This document shows, in pieces, positions 22,000 through 34,213 of a stretch of 64,000 nt of DNA (position 1 is its first letter; each line of letters opens with the position of its first letter). A program made the translations under genes and the position numbers. Origin of the DNA: Euonymus europaeus (taxonomy: Eukaryota; Streptophyta; Magnoliopsida; Celastrales; Celastraceae); assembly GCA_963580455.1 (NCBI GenBank), contig OY756970.1, forward strand, positions 5,208,001 to 5,272,000, in the 5' to 3' direction. The notes beneath the pieces are model-generated. The model was not told the origin of the DNA. It saw nothing but the letters and a program-made list of their open reading frames with translations, and did no database searches.

Positions 22000-22850
22000 A
22001 ATTGGGTCCTATATACTTGGGTACCATAACATTATTGACAAAAAAAAAGGAGGTGGTGCTTCACTTTTTCTTCTCACGTTTATAGCAGCCTATTTCTTTT
22101 GCCTCTAATATCTAAATATGCTTGTCAATATTGCAACAAAAAAAAAAATATATACTCAGCAACTGAATTTGGTCACTACTCATGGAAGACTTGAATAAAC
22201 AAAAGGGAAAAATATCATATTAATCCTAATACTTTCAATTTCAAGTTAGTCAAGGTTCTGAACATTTTTATAGGTTAAAGAAGCTCATAATACTTTTCAT
22301 ACTGTGGTCACATTAGCCCTTTTGAAAAATTTCTGTAAAAAATGTTGAGTTGACTGTTATGTAATGATGTGAAAAAAAAATTAAAATAATTTGCCGCATT
22401 GCATCATTCAATTATATGATGACACATGTACATTTTTAATAGTATACATTTCATGGACCGTTCAAACCCTTTTACTTAAAAAATTGGACAAATAAGCCCC
22501 TATCGTTTGATAATTTCAGTCAAATGACCCATATAGTAAGTCCAAATCTAGAATTCTCACCATCATCACGAAGCTCATTTCCAGCACCACCAACCCCTCA
22601 TCAACCTCTTGTCACTTTCCTACACCAACCTAGGTGACCCAAAAACGTAAATATAAGGACTAATTTGATATTTATCTCTAAACAAAATTCAAAATAAATG
22701 TGCATTTGAAAGAATGAGGTTTGGTGAAATAAATAGTTGACAGACATTTAAAAAATTCTTACAATTTCTGCTAACCATGATTGTAGCCCCTCCTATCCCA
22801 AGAAGTTCATAAAAAAAAAGTTTATATTTTATATTCTACTAGATAGTTAC
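22000..22850. other. Intergenic AT-rich DNA
   Basis: No gene seen. A stretch at 22230-22640 ('gtcaaggttctgaacattttt', 'tcacattagcccttt') has the look of a decayed repeat without clear termini. Confidence 0.4.
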
Positions 22851-22875
22851 CCGCGCGTTTCAGCGGGACATTGGA
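22838..22875. repeat. Possible transposon terminus
   Basis: 'ctactagatagttacccgcg' followed by 'cgtttcagcggga' resembles the GC-rich hairpin-like ends (acccgcgcgtt...gcgggt) found at termini of several plant non-autonomous elements. The opposite end was not found. Confidence 0.3.
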
Positions 22876-24620
22876 TTTTTCTGTTTTGAGTGTTTCATGT
22901 TTTCAATTTAAGAATGCATATATACATCATATAATTCATATACAAAAGAGCAGATATAAAGAAAAGAACATAAACCAAACATGTCTATTACAGAACAATG
23001 ATAAATTGACAATGAATTAAATCCATATAGAGACAGTTCAATGTCAAGATGACCTATAAAGCATAATCAACAAGGAAAAAAATCATTAAACATCGAAAGA
23101 GAAGAAGAAAAAAAGTCTAGTGAAATAAATAGAGATTTGATACCTTTAAAGGCTGCATATCCCAAAGATTAATCCTGTCAAGCTGGAAATTCACTACTCA
23201 TTTAACTTATAAAAAAAACTATTAGAGAAGATATTGTATGAAAATGATGATCAAACTTGTGTTCAAATGATGTCGAGGGAAAAAAATTATATAACACCAT
23301 GAGGTTTGCCATTTTATTTGTTTTTCTCACGTCAATATGCCTCACATACAAACACTTGCCATCCTTCAATGTCTCAGGCCACTCTTTCCTTCCACCAAAC
23401 GCTCAAAAACAGAATCTCACAAACCAATTTCAGCACTATTTAATAGTTATTTTATTTATTTATTTTTTCCATATATGATCATTACGGAAATAGATAAAAA
23501 CAGGTAGTAATAATGTCACAAAGGAATGAAACTAACACGCAAGAGGAATAAAAGCGCCATCATATAACTGCTTTCCACATCAAAACACCTTCCCTCACTT
23601 GGGTTGGCCGCGGAACATCTTCACCTGTAGCAGAAAAAAGACAACAATTGAAGAAATAGACACCAAATTCAGATGCAAATGAATGACGTACTAACAGATG
23701 ATCTAACATATCCCCACAATATTTACATCTCAACACAAATCAACCAACAAACAACCAAGTTTCTATGAAGTGTCACAATAACTCTTAAATAGGACACACT
23801 ATCTCTGTCAGCCATGAATCGAAAATGGTCTCTCATGCACCCTAGAGGAAGAGAAGTGAAATCAAGGTACGAAACGGAGGGAAATCAGGACACAAGTATT
23901 AACAGAAACTAAATCCAAAAAATAATTGATAAGGAAGAGTATTTTTTCCTGGGCGTGTCTGTGTGTGAGTGAGATAGAGAAAGTTCAGAAGTTATATAAA
24001 CAAAGGAACATGGAAAATGAAAACTAGAGCAAAGCAAACAAATCAAGAAATTAAGATCTGCCAGAAAGCAATAAGACCAAATCAGGGCCATCAGGCAATA
24101 AATCAAATCCAACCAAAGGTTGGCAAAAGAATGACCCTGCAAGTAGTTTGCAACACCATGCCCCACAATATAATATACTATAGAAAATAGAAAAAACAAC
24201 ATAATATACTTTCATTTTCATAAGGAAAGTAATTGTGTTTAGGAGGGATTATGCATAAATCTCTTCAAGAGCTCCACACTTTCACCTCAAGCCACAACAT
24301 CATACAAAAAGGAAATTTACAGGGTGGATGAAGCCACATAAAGGACTTAAAATTCCAGAAACTGCTTATTCCAACTTCAAAAAAAAAAAACTACGTCAAA
24401 AAAAAATCCTTTATAACAAATTACAAGAACAATTCCATTAATACCAGCTCTTATTCCACATTGCTAGCTACTAAACCGTAGAAAGCTTGGAACATTAATA
24501 ACGTGGGATGACTTAAACTACCTGTCATAGGGAACGCTATCAAAATGGTACTAAAATTTTCTAATAGGGTACTAATAACGTGCTTGCACAAATTTCCACT
24601 TCAGGCTCCTACAAGCCAGT
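22876..24620. other. Intergenic DNA without recognised gene
   Basis: Sequence with long A-rich runs. On the minus strand it could be introns or 3' UTR of the possible gene at 24724-26100, but no conserved exon was recognised. Confidence 0.3.
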
Positions 24621-24723
24621 TTATCATACAAAATGAATCAGCAAAGCATCACGAGTCTCAATAGTTTTGATTTTATCAATTTTAGAAAGAAGGAAAAAAC
24701 TACCAAACCAATAAAGTATAACC

Positions 24724-25440
24724 TTGTGTAGAGCTTCCGCCAAAGATGGTACTATAGGACTCATTTCAGCCTTGAGAACTGCATTTTCTGCATCAACATC
24801 AGAAGAAACTAAATTAGACTCAATTGTCAACATTATAATGCCACATACAGCTCAGATAATTCAGCAATATCTCGAGCTATTTCCTATGAGCTCATACTGC
24901 CATTAACCAACAACAATTTGGCACTTTTAATCTCTCTAGACCTGCTACTGTCATTTGCTTGGACCATTTTTTGCTTCCATCAGCACCACATTGAAGTAGT
25001 AGGCAGTAGCTTTATGTGGGGAGGTGGATTGTGCTAGCGCTTTGATAGAATCTGAGGCATCCTTGAGAGACCCGTTGGCTTTCCAGGCTTGGGTCCTGGA
25101 ATCACAACAAATGGAGGGCTTATGAAAACTCTCAACATATAAGACAAATAGCAATGAAAAGCCAAAAAATGAATCCAGAAATCTGCTCTCAAAAGTCAAA
25201 GAAACGGTTTTCCAAAAGCATGTTTAGTAGTTAAAATTTAAATGTCAAAAAAAAAAAAATTGAAAACGAACTTCATCCATTGAACTCTCAAACCGTGAAG
25301 TCTCCCATAAGGTACAAAATCATTAAAAAAAGCATGCACAAAAGTGAAGAAGAAGAATAAGTAAAATACATGGGTACACACTTCCTTGCAAGTATCATCA
25401 GTCTTGTTAAAATTATCATACCCATCAGACATGATTAACA
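24724..25440 (-). other. Possible exons of an unidentified gene
   Basis: Three short minus-strand stretches look exon-like. About 25430-25385 starts MSDGYDNFNKTDDTCKEVC before a GTACCC donor-like site. About 25110-24960 includes TQAWKANGSLKDASDSIKAL and then ATAYYFNVVLMEAKNGPSK. About 24800-24724 reads ENAVLKAEMSPIVPSLAEAL, after an acceptor-like 'gttgatgcag' and before 'gttata'. Codon choice looks coding-like, but I do not recognise the protein and could not join the exons into a model. A possible leader exon lies on the same strand near 26085-25970. The gene would be divergent from the SDR gene at 26283. It could also be a decayed gene. Confidence 0.3.
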
Positions 25441-26160
25441 CTAATTAAATTATGAATACTGAATTCCAACTTTCCCTCACATCCTAAAAAATAAGAAGGG
25501 TGAAAACACAATTACCCTTTTGATTTTAAATTTCAAAGTCAAAAGAAAAGTTAAATATTATCAAAAAATATAAGAACCATATGAAACCAAATCTTGAGCC
25601 TACTACTAAACTCTTGTAGAGAAGGAACCCAGAGAACTCAATAGTACAAGAGCTCTCTAAGAACTGCACATAAATCTGCCTGAGAGGCCCTTGTATATTG
25701 ACAAGTTGCCCAATCCCACTCTGTCAAACACAACTACTACTGCAGTGGCAAGAAAGAAACAGAAAAGTAAACTCATTGACCCCATAAAAGTGTCAGTGAA
25801 TCCAGCGAATAAAACCCAGAAGTAGGCATCATGAATTGAAAATGGTATAATCAAAGTCGAATCGATCGATGAAATCACTATCAAATTCAAAGACAAAACA
25901 AAAGTATGATCAAATAATCTGAAAAAAAAAATAGAGGGGATCAAAATTTGGCCTTAGAGGAGACTCTCACCAACTCCATTGCCTCGCTTATGGTACTTTA
26001 ATCTTTCGAAACTGGATCTGGGCGTCTAAAAAGAGCTGCATTAAATGGGCCTCAAGTTTCTTAGCAAACAGTAACCTGTAAAAGAAGAAGATAAACCAAG
26101 AGAAGAATCGTACGTATGAAAGGCCTGTACTCGCCAGGAGAAAGCCCCCAATTCCTCCAA

Positions 26161-26170
26161 TTTTATATAA
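26161..26170 (+). promoter_or_regulatory. TATA box of the SDR gene
   Basis: 'ttttatataag' lies about 115 bp upstream of the ATG at 26283, leaving room for an ~80-bp 5' UTR. Confidence 0.6.
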
Positions 26171-26282
26171 GTGTCTCGACTAGATAGTAAGAAACCCTAA
26201 TTTGGAGTATTATAAATTATAACTCCACAAGAAAGAAAAATCTTCTTAATTACTCTTCACTCTCTCTAAACTCCCACGGGCC

Positions 26283-27181
26283 ATGGCCACCAACATAGCC
26301 GCCGCAACCACATCCACCGCCAGTCGCCAACCACCATCCCTTATTCTCCATGACCGCGTTGCCATAGTCACTGGTTCCTCCCGTGGAATCGGTCGAGCAA
26401 TCGCTCTCCATTTGGCTCAACTTGGGGCCAAAATCGTTGTCAACTACACCTCCAACTCTGCCCAAGCTGAACAAGTAGCCACGGAGATCAATTATTCTGG
26501 TCCTGAAAATTCCGCAAGAGCCACAACATTGAAAGCCGATGTCTCAGATCCAGACCAGGTCAAGTCGCTGTTCGATTCGGCGGAGCAGTCTTTCGGTTCA
26601 CCGGTTCACATTCTGGTCAATTGTGCCGGAGTTTTGGATCCCAAGTATCCCACAATCCCTGACACTTCTTTGGAAGATTTTGATCGAATTTTCAGGTATT
26701 GATTGGAATAGATTTTGAATGTGGCGTGTCAGTTAATTTCTATTTCATAATTCTGATGAGTTATTCTTTCAGTATCAACACTAGAGGGGCATTCTTGTGC
26801 TGTAAGGAGGCATCGTCGCGGCTGAAGCAAGGCGGCGGAGGCCGAATCATACTGCTATCATCCTCCGTAGTTGGTGGGCTAAAGCCAGGGTATGGAGCTT
26901 ATGCTGCATCGAAGGCTGCAGTGGAGGCAATGGCGAAGATTCTAGCCAAAGAGCTCAAAGGGAGTGGCATCACTGTCAATTGCGTTGCTCCGGGTCCTAT
27001 CGCGACTGAGATGTTCTTTGCCGGCAAGACGAAGGAGATGATTCAGAAGGCAATCGACGAGTGCCCACTGAGTCGACTGGGCGAGACAAGTGACGTGGCT
27101 CCATTGGTTGGGTTCTTGGCTAGTGATGCGAGTGAGTGGGTCAACGGTCAGGTCATTCGTGCTAATGGTGGTTACGTGTAG
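26283..27181 (+). CDS. Short-chain dehydrogenase/reductase, two exons
   Basis: Exons 26283-26695 and 26773-27181 join across a 77-bp GT-AG intron (phase 2) to give 273 residues. This is a classical NAD(P)-dependent SDR. The Rossmann glycine motif TGSSRGIG is near residues 29-36, the structural motif VNCAGVL near 117 (NNAG variant), the active-site Ser in IILLSSSV near 164, YAASK with catalytic Tyr and Lys near 177-181, and VNCVAPGPIATEMF near 210. It ends WVNGQVIRANGGYV, a typical C-terminus. The basic residue after the glycine motif suggests NADPH. Closest well-known plant relatives are NADPH-dependent aldehyde reductase-like proteins; the substrate cannot be read from sequence. The Ala/Thr-rich N-terminus (MATNIAAATTSTASRQPPS) could be a short targeting leader or just a tail. 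Intact. Confidence 0.93.
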
Positions 27182-28430
27182 CAATTGTGGCTTCATATGT
27201 AATCCTGATTAATTAATGAATAAAATTTATTAAAGAAAAAAATTAATGTCTGGTGTAGAATTTTGATTTTTGATTGGCCCAACTTAGGCCATGGCATCGG
27301 GCCGGTTTTGGGGCCTTGGTCCGGAAATTCAGTTCGGATTTCAAGTCGGATTTAGGACAGATTTTTCAGTAAATATGTTCTTATCTTAGTTAAAATAATT
27401 AACTATATTTAAGCCGCTAGATCTAATTAAATTAAATATTTAAAATTTCGGGGTAAAAATTTAGGTAGTGTTTGGTTTGTATTTTAGTTTTGAGTTTTTG
27501 AATGCATTTTTAATTTTCTGTTTTAAGATTTATGAAAATGCGATTTAGTCAAACTCTCAAAACGGGAAAATTCATTTTTAATTTTATCTTATAATTTTTA
27601 CTTATTTTCTAAAATGCATTTTTCAAAACACATAAAGCAAACGAGTTTTGAATTTTTCTCAAAATTGAAAACTCAAGATAGTCCCAAAATATTAAAGAAA
27701 ACAGCACTTTAGGATTTAATTTTTAGGGATTGGCAATAGGATTTGGATTGAGTTTAGGGTTTAATATTAATCATTTTGAATGGCTTAAAAATAGAGATAT
27801 TTTTTCAATTTAAAATAAGGTAGGTGCTCAGTGGCCAACTAGGTAAAGGGTTTTGAACATCATAATATGAGGGAAGTGCAGAAAGAGCGAATTATCTGGC
27901 ACAAACAACCAAGTCCTATTCCAGTAATTATTCATCTTCTTCACAGTTTCCCCACATTTGGGCAAGCCACCGTTTCGCGCAACTACGGATTGTCCTTCAC
28001 CGTACAAAAATTCAGGTAAGAACTGTCATAATTCTGGGCCTCCCTTAAGCCCCCCTAAAAGGACTTATTAGGGGGGGAAAGAAGCTTGCTATTATATACA
28101 AGACACCAAGGTCTTGCCCAGTCGATGTGGGATTCCCAACACGCCCCCACACACATGGGCTGGGCACTCCAGTCCCCCAATTTTCTGGGCTTTTTCCATG
28201 TGGGATTCCCAACAAGAACACCAACCCTCTTAATTATTTACAATTTCACCTAATCAATGGCTGTATAATAACCAAAACCCATCAAAATTCCAGTTTTTTT
28301 GAGCCCTAAAACACCTAAACCCCTTTTATAAACCTTTAATTATAGTAAATTGTTGGCCTTTATTTTCCCAGTCATTAAAATAAGGATGTCTCTAATTGAG
28401 TAATTTGTAAAATTGTTATCGTTCATTTAT
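27182..28430. other. Intergenic DNA, repeats only
   Basis: No gene seen. A duplicated 'catgtgggattcccaac' (about 28125 and 28198) and runs of GGCCC/CCCC suggest a repeat remnant around 28030-28220. The SDR 3' UTR with 'aataaa' (about 27221) is at the start. Confidence 0.5.
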
Positions 28431-28439
28431 TATATTATT

Positions 28440-28860
28440 TAAAATAATTAATATATGTTCTACTATCACGCAACAAAACTCAAAAGAACAATTTTCATGA
28501 CATATAAATAATTACATTGTTTTCAAAAACCATATAATTACATACATAATGCATGAAAGTACTAAATTTTTTTTGTCTAAACTCTCTATTGTATTGTTTT
28601 AAACAACGAGTATATGTTCTAATATCATGCTCCAATAAAATTTCACTTCAAACAGATCATTTACATAACATATACAATAATTACATTGTTTTTCAAAAAT
28701 GATGTAATTTCAATAAAAATGTAGAAAACAACAAATATATGTTCTACTATTATGATGCAATGAAGTTCACTTTGAATATATAATTTGCATAACATATATA
28801 TTAATTACATTGTCTTAAAAAAAATGTAATTGAAAAAAATTGCAATAAAAATTATCGACA
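28440..28860. repeat. Diverged tandem repeats, period about 120 bp
   Basis: At least three units share 'atatgttcta', 'tat.atg..gcaa.gaa', 'cataacatata' and 'aattacattgt.tt'. Divergence is high, so the array is old. Confidence 0.6.
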
Positions 28861-28869
28861 ATGATTCTT

Positions 28870-30775
28870 ATTGGAAAGAACTTTATTCGTTGAGTTCGAA
28901 CATGTAAATTTTTCTCGAAATCTAACTTATATTTTGAAAGATATAACATTTTAAAAATTATTTATGAAAAAAACAAAAACAGTTGTGCACAAACTTTTCA
29001 AATTCCTCAAAATTTGAGTCTCAAATAGTACTAAATAGCCTGCCTCTTTCAATTCTCATGTATTCTTTTGGCTGTTGTCATGGATTTTCAGTAGCTGAAG
29101 TTCGGTATTTTATTTGGTGCTGGAAATAGAATGGATTGATTTTAATTTTCCACTTTTGATGGCGGAAGTTTGGTTTTGTATTTGACCTGTGTTATACTAC
29201 TTGATCAGAAGTTACGTCTCCAATGAACCCAATTTTATAGTACTTGATACCAGATGATTGGGTCTCACCTCCATTTATACACAATTGTGTATCTTTACTT
29301 ATTTACATCAGCAAAACATGTCTTTTAATACAGCTATATGAACGAAACACATCTTTCAATACAATTTTCTCTTATCACTCTTTATACACACTCTAAATAT
29401 CAAGTATTAATATCATTTTTCTCATATTTTCCTGTCATTCTTCATTTTCTTTTCTATCATTCTATACATCTTCCAATACAATTTTTTTTATCACTCTCTC
29501 TACACACTCCAAAAAATTTGGATACTACAAAATTTTCTCCCATTGGAGATGCTTACAATTTATGCAATGGAGGTTACAGACTAGGTATGCCATATCTCGA
29601 ACACTTGATATCTGCAATGCAAGGCAAATTAATGAAAGCAATGGTATTTCTCCCACAAAACAGTACAACTACAATGATTAACTATGATTCTACCATTCAT
29701 GTTCTCCATTTTATGCACCGAAATCATGTTACCAAAGATTAACAAAGAAACATATTACACAACTAAATAAAAGATATCCCGAATAACTCATTCAGGCAAG
29801 TGAACATGTGGTTGAGCGACAATCATTTTATATGTACGAATCGACCCTTCCAATAGAAAGTGGATTCGAATCTCCCATCCCTAATTCCCCCTAAATAAAA
29901 AAAAAAAGAATAACTCCTTCCGCTTTTCTGAGCTTCAACAAATCTCCTTAGTCATTCCTTGCAACATACCACCAACGGCAATTGCTAGCTATCTGGCTTA
30001 GTCATTTAGTTTGACGAACTTTAAAGGCAGAGGACACTATATGACTTGAATTCCTACCATTGCTTTGGCGTCTTTCCAAGATCTCCAAGCACTCACATGC
30101 TCCCAAATAATTCTTTTGATATTAAACAAGATTATCCAGATTAACATATATCTCCATAGCCCTTCAAAGGGTTTTCGCTAATATAAATAGGTGGGGACTT
30201 TTAATCAAATACCTAATGTGAATCTCTTCACATATTCTTATGAAGTAAGAGCACATGCAATGATAATTTTTTGTTGAGGAAGGAATAATGTATGAGAATG
30301 TATATTTTTGCTTGTGTGATTGTATAGGGGAAACTTGTTTTACTGATGTGACTGAGTATGCGACTTGACTTTTGTGTAATAGAAGTGAGACTAGTATTGA
30401 TTTTGGCGTAATTTGATTATCCTTGTTTAAATTTTTTAATATTGTTAATTAAAAAGAAACTAAATTTGCAATTTGAAAATTTTGAATGAAAAATAAACAA
30501 GGGTTAGGGTAGAACCGTAGAAACGTATCTGTGTTTATCATTTGATTAATTGGATCGGTGGTGTTTGGAAAAATTTGAGACTTTCAAATTTTAAAGAATT
30601 TGAGACCTCCTGAATCCCAAAAAATGTGTCACTAAAAAAAGTTCAAAATGACATATATATATATAGTAATTTTTATCCTAAAATTATCCTAACAATATGT
30701 GTCATTCATTTAGTTGATCTGATTTTCAATGTGCCCTTTGTTATGATATCATCACACTCAATAAATGAGTGACAC
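28870..30775. other. Intergenic DNA without gene
   Basis: Open frames here (for example 29338-29742) are low-complexity, Ile/Leu/Ser/Thr-rich and show no domain. Short direct repeats such as 'ttatcactct.tatacacac' (29382 and 29491) suggest old repeat DNA. Confidence 0.5.
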
Positions 30776-30778
30776 ATA

Positions 30779-31213
30779 GGGTCTGTTTATTTTTACAATT
30801 GCATTTTATAGCTTTAAGCTGTCAAAAATATTGTGCTTAAAGCTATGAAAAATATTGTATAAAAAGTTGTGGAACCCATAACTTTAAGCTGTATAAAATA
30901 TTGTAAGGTGTTTGGTTCATTTTTTTATTAGATTAATTTTGTAGATAAAATTACAAAAAAATATATTACAATAAAAAATAATTGAAAACTTTTAAGATAT
31001 GTTGGGACAATTACGTAATGTGGTTGTAAAACACTGTGGATCCGACAACTTTAAGTTCTGAAAAGTTATAGAATGACAACATTTCATTTTGCACAACTTA
31101 AAGTTGTAGGGCCCACAGCTTAAAGCTGTCATCAAAATGTGGCGTTTGGTTGACACAACATTTTATGTGGACTCCATAATTTTAAACTGTGTAAAATGTG
31201 AAACAAACACACC
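30779..31213. mobile_element. MITE-like element, about 435 bp
   Basis: It starts GGGTCTGTTTAT and ends ACAAACACACC, an imperfect terminal inverted repeat of the GGGTGTGTTTGGTT kind common in plant hAT-type MITEs. The interior repeats 'tttaagctgt' and 'aaaatattgt' on both strands. No convincing target duplication. Confidence 0.55.
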
Positions 31214-31479
31214 TATAAATACTGAGATGTTTTTGAGATGAAAAACACCGAGATCCATAATATTACTGAAAAAAGTTTGTCATGTCATGTTTCTACTTAA
31301 CATTGGCCTGAAGATTTTAGACAATTTTGTATTACTTTTTTTTGGGCTTTAGCAATCGTTCTCTCTTTCGCATGTGTTCCTATGTTTTTTATTCCTCAAA
31401 AAAACGTATTTTTTTCTCTTTCTTTTGATGTTTCTAAAAAATGGGCAACCTAAACATATTTCCAGAATTATTTTTGTTT

Positions 31480-31690
31480 CACAAAAAAAAAAAAAAAAAA
31501 AAAGTGGAAAAAAAAACATATCATACTCTGCACCGGACGCCAGAGCGAATGCAACATGTCAGAGTACTTAACCATGATTGTCTACGACACTAACCACTAA
31601 GCGACATAGTACTATCACAATGTTCTACAACATACATATACATATACAAATGTATACATATACAAATATATATATATATATATACATACA
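31480..31690. repeat. Poly-A run and (TA)n microsatellite
   Basis: An A-run of about 23 bases at 31480-31502, and 'tatacatatacaaatatata' type repeats at 31640-31684. Confidence 0.85.
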
Positions 31691-31988
31691 AACATTATAT
31701 AATGTTAAACATGTTTGTAAACAACATTTTTTATTTGTAAAGTTGCTGCTTTCCGTACGAACTCTTTCAATGTGGCATTGGAAACAAAAAAAATTACCAA
31801 AAATGAAAAGCATTGGAAATTTACCAAATTTGCCATCACTTTGTCGTTTCCTAATTGAGAAAGAAGGAAATATTTGTTATGAGAAGAATTGAAGGAAACA
31901 TTCTCAAAATAATTATAACCGTTATCATCTTTTTTAAAAAGCGAGACCCACATAAATGTTGTAGGCCGTATTTGTTCATCTTCCTTTC

Positions 31989-32000
31989 TATGTATAAATA
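31989..32000 (+). promoter_or_regulatory. TATA box of the NAC gene
   Basis: 'atgtataaatacgg' lies about 115 bp upstream of the ATG at 32111. Confidence 0.55.
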
Positions 32001-32110
32001 CGGCTATTTTACCCTAACAACGGCATTACTTGGCCATAACGCTACTTGTCTCCTTCTGTTAGAGAAAGAAAAGCGATTTGGCGCGTTTGAAGAAGCTGCT
32101 TTCAGAATCC

Positions 32111-32629
32111 ATGGCGAACGACTTGCTTTCTCTGCCTCCGGGCTTCCACTTCGCTCCCACTGCGGAGGAGCTCCTCCAATATTATCTCCCACGAAGGCAG
32201 ATGGGCGAATTCTTTGGCCCTTTCCTACAGGATGTCGATCTCTACGCGAACGAACCTTGGAATCTGTTTCATTACGATGAGCAGTCCGTCTTTTATGTGT
32301 TTACTGGTTTCAAGAAGAGAAGTGGAAAACGGGTTCAAAGAAAGGTCGGATCTGGCACGTGGATGGGGCAGAGCAACAGCGAGGTGAAGGATCGTTTCGG
32401 GAATGTGATTGGAATTGATAGATACTTCAATTTCAAGCTCGACAAAGGTTCTGGTTCTGATTATCAACATGGTCGGTGGACCATGCACGAGTTCTCTCCG
32501 GTTAATGAACGAGGAGAATTTCTGGATCAAATGGTTGTCTGTGTGATTGGGCACGACACCCAAATCTCCACCAAACCATCTGTCTCTGTTCCGAAGAAAA
32601 AAAAAAGGAAGAACGTCTTCTCCGACTGA
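32111..32629 (+). CDS. NAC-domain transcription factor, short and intronless
   Basis: 172 residues from the ATG at 32111. Subdomain A is near perfect: LPPGFHFAPTAEELLQYYLP. Subdomains B and C follow (DVDLYANEPWNLF, FYVFTGFKKRSGKRVQRKV), then subdomain D (RYFNFKLDKGSGSDYQHGRW, TMHEFSPVNE) and a short E (DQMVVCVIGHD). A basic PKKKKRK near the end could be a nuclear signal. NAC proteins are plant DNA-binding regulators with a variable C-terminal activation tail. Most NAC genes have introns, but none is seen here. The frame ends in or just after an A-rich run (32596-32612). In another frame an acidic tail continues and is then duplicated (see next feature), so the present stop may result from a one-base slip or a sequencing error in the homopolymer. 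Retroposed copy and functional gene are both possible. Confidence 0.75.
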   Translation: MANDLLSLPPGFHFAPTAEELLQYYLPRRQMGEFFGPFLQDVDLYANEPWNLFHYDEQSVFYVFTGFKKRSGKRVQRKVGSGTWMGQSNSEVKDRFGNVIGIDRYFNFKLDKGSGSDYQHGRWTMHEFSPVNERGEFLDQMVVCVIGHDTQISTKPSVSVPKKKKRKNVFSD

Positions 32630-32950
32630 TGAAGACTCACGCTTAGAGATCGATGGGTCCGACCCGACGTACTCGAGTTTGATCCCTCCGAGACAGAGCC
32701 CGCACAACCACACTTGGAATTCGATTTAGGAGAGCTGTTGGCCTGTTCGGATGCTCAACCATCTGTCTCTGTTTCGAAGAAAATAAAATGAGTAATGGCT
32801 TCTCCGACTGATGAAGTATCATGCTTACAAATTGATGGGTCCGACCCGACGCACTACGTGTTGCAGGAGAATCACACCCCTTCAGAAGCAGAGGAACAAC
32901 CATACCTGGAGTTCAATGATGAAGAAGAGCTTTGGGCTTTTTTTGGATTT
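32577..32950 (+). repeat. Tandem duplication of the NAC C-terminal tail
   Basis: Two copies begin 'ccatctgtctctgttccgaa' (32577) and 'ccatctgtctctgtttcgaa' (32759). Both continue through 'cttctccgactgatgaag' and 'gatgggtccgacccgacg'. Both can be read as an acidic tail (SPTDE..., IDGSDPT..., then HLEFDLGELL or YLEFNDEEELWAFFGF), but not in frame with the NAC domain as given. Period about 182 bp. Confidence 0.8.
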
Positions 32951-33255
32951 TAATTGTGCCACACATATTATCATTTAATATATAAGAAGTTCAAATTTTC
33001 AGAATTTGATTAATGTCATATATGTTTGGATGCTATGTCATATGTCTGGATGCTCTTTTGGTTAATTGACGACATTTCTTAGTGCCATGAATGTTCCTGT
33101 AAAATTCTTCAATCTTTCCTCTAAATCGGTAAATGTCACCTGATGGAACAAAGCTTATGCATTTCAGATCCAAACGAGGATCAGCTGTGAAAAAATAATG
33201 TTACAAGCCATTAGAAATTATAATAATTGAATCAATTCCTGAACCTACTTCTTGC

Positions 33256-34005
33256 ATATACTAAAATTGCATTGCGAGGCAGGTATACCCTTGCGGGTTC
33301 GAATTATGAATGACTGGCAGGAGGCTCTGAAAGTGTATCTTGCTATGGCTAAAGTTGATCCAGCACTAAGGGTGAATGAGCCTCCAAAGCTTGCTAGTAG
33401 AACTGTTGCAGAGAAACCATATTTTGAAAAGTTGGAGGAATCCAACAGAGTTTCTCTCATGGTAATGCAGTACTCTATGAGCAAGTTAGAAAAAATGTAG
33501 ACAAGGTTGAGCAAGCCAAGGTTTTTCTGGTAAGTGTTAAGGATCAGTATAAGAAGTTTAATAAAGCAGATCGAGAAAGGCACCTTGTTGAAGCTTCTCA
33601 ATCTCACTACTCGATGTATGATAGTGTTAGAAACTACATTATGAAGCTGACAGCCTGACACAGTCACGTTATTAACACAAGCTGAGTGATATGAAAGTTG
33701 GTCTTTCTGAAGGGTTTCTGGTGTGGCAGATCTTAATAGTTGATGAGAATGAGATGACTGTAATTATTGTTGAGCATGAAGAAAAGTATGATAGAGGGAA
33801 AGGCAGCTACTGTTCAGCTTATTACTCAAAATTCCCAAAAACAGAAAAGAAAGAGAGGTGGAAAATATGGTGGTGAAGGAAAGTCGAATATGAAGGGGGG
33901 AAAACCCCTGAAAAACCTCAAGAAGCAGCCGGCAGAAAATCTGACAAGTTTTTATGGTAACTGTTTTTTCTGTAAGAAATATTGACATAAGAAGTGAGAC
34001 TTTTG
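33256..34005 (+). pseudogene. Ty1/copia gag relic
   Basis: NDWQEALKVYLAMAKVDPAL, then PYFEKLEESNRVSLMVMQYS, parallels the gag of the copia element just downstream (GANFKVWKEMVLTVLGCMDL, RWDRSNRMSVMIMKLS). Later broken frames carry Lys-rich stretches and, near 33950-33985, FYGNCFFCKKY.HKK, a zinc-knuckle remnant. Many stops and frameshifts are present. No LTRs of its own were found. Confidence 0.7.
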
Positions 34006-34213
34006 TATTTTGTTACAGATTATAGTGGCGGTGATTCGAAAATGAATTTTAGGAGTTTCTAATGTTCAATTGAATTGATAAACATGTGATTTTTAGTGTC
34101 TTTTGAGCTTTGGCTCTAGACTTTTAGTGGATCTTATAGTCGGTTTAGGAATGAAGAGGTCTTGTGGATTTTCAATCATAATTTAGATTTATTGTCGAAT
34201 TTGGTGTTGATTG

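Noticed and set aside
29338..29742. 134-codon ORF
   Set aside because: Low-complexity hydrophobic frame over short direct repeats, no recognised domain, poor codon pattern.
31855..32280. 141-codon ORF overlapping the NAC start
   Set aside because: Different frame from the NAC domain; its second half is the shadow of NAC coding sequence.
32225..32713. 162-codon minus-strand ORF opposite the NAC gene
   Set aside because: Antisense shadow of the NAC domain.
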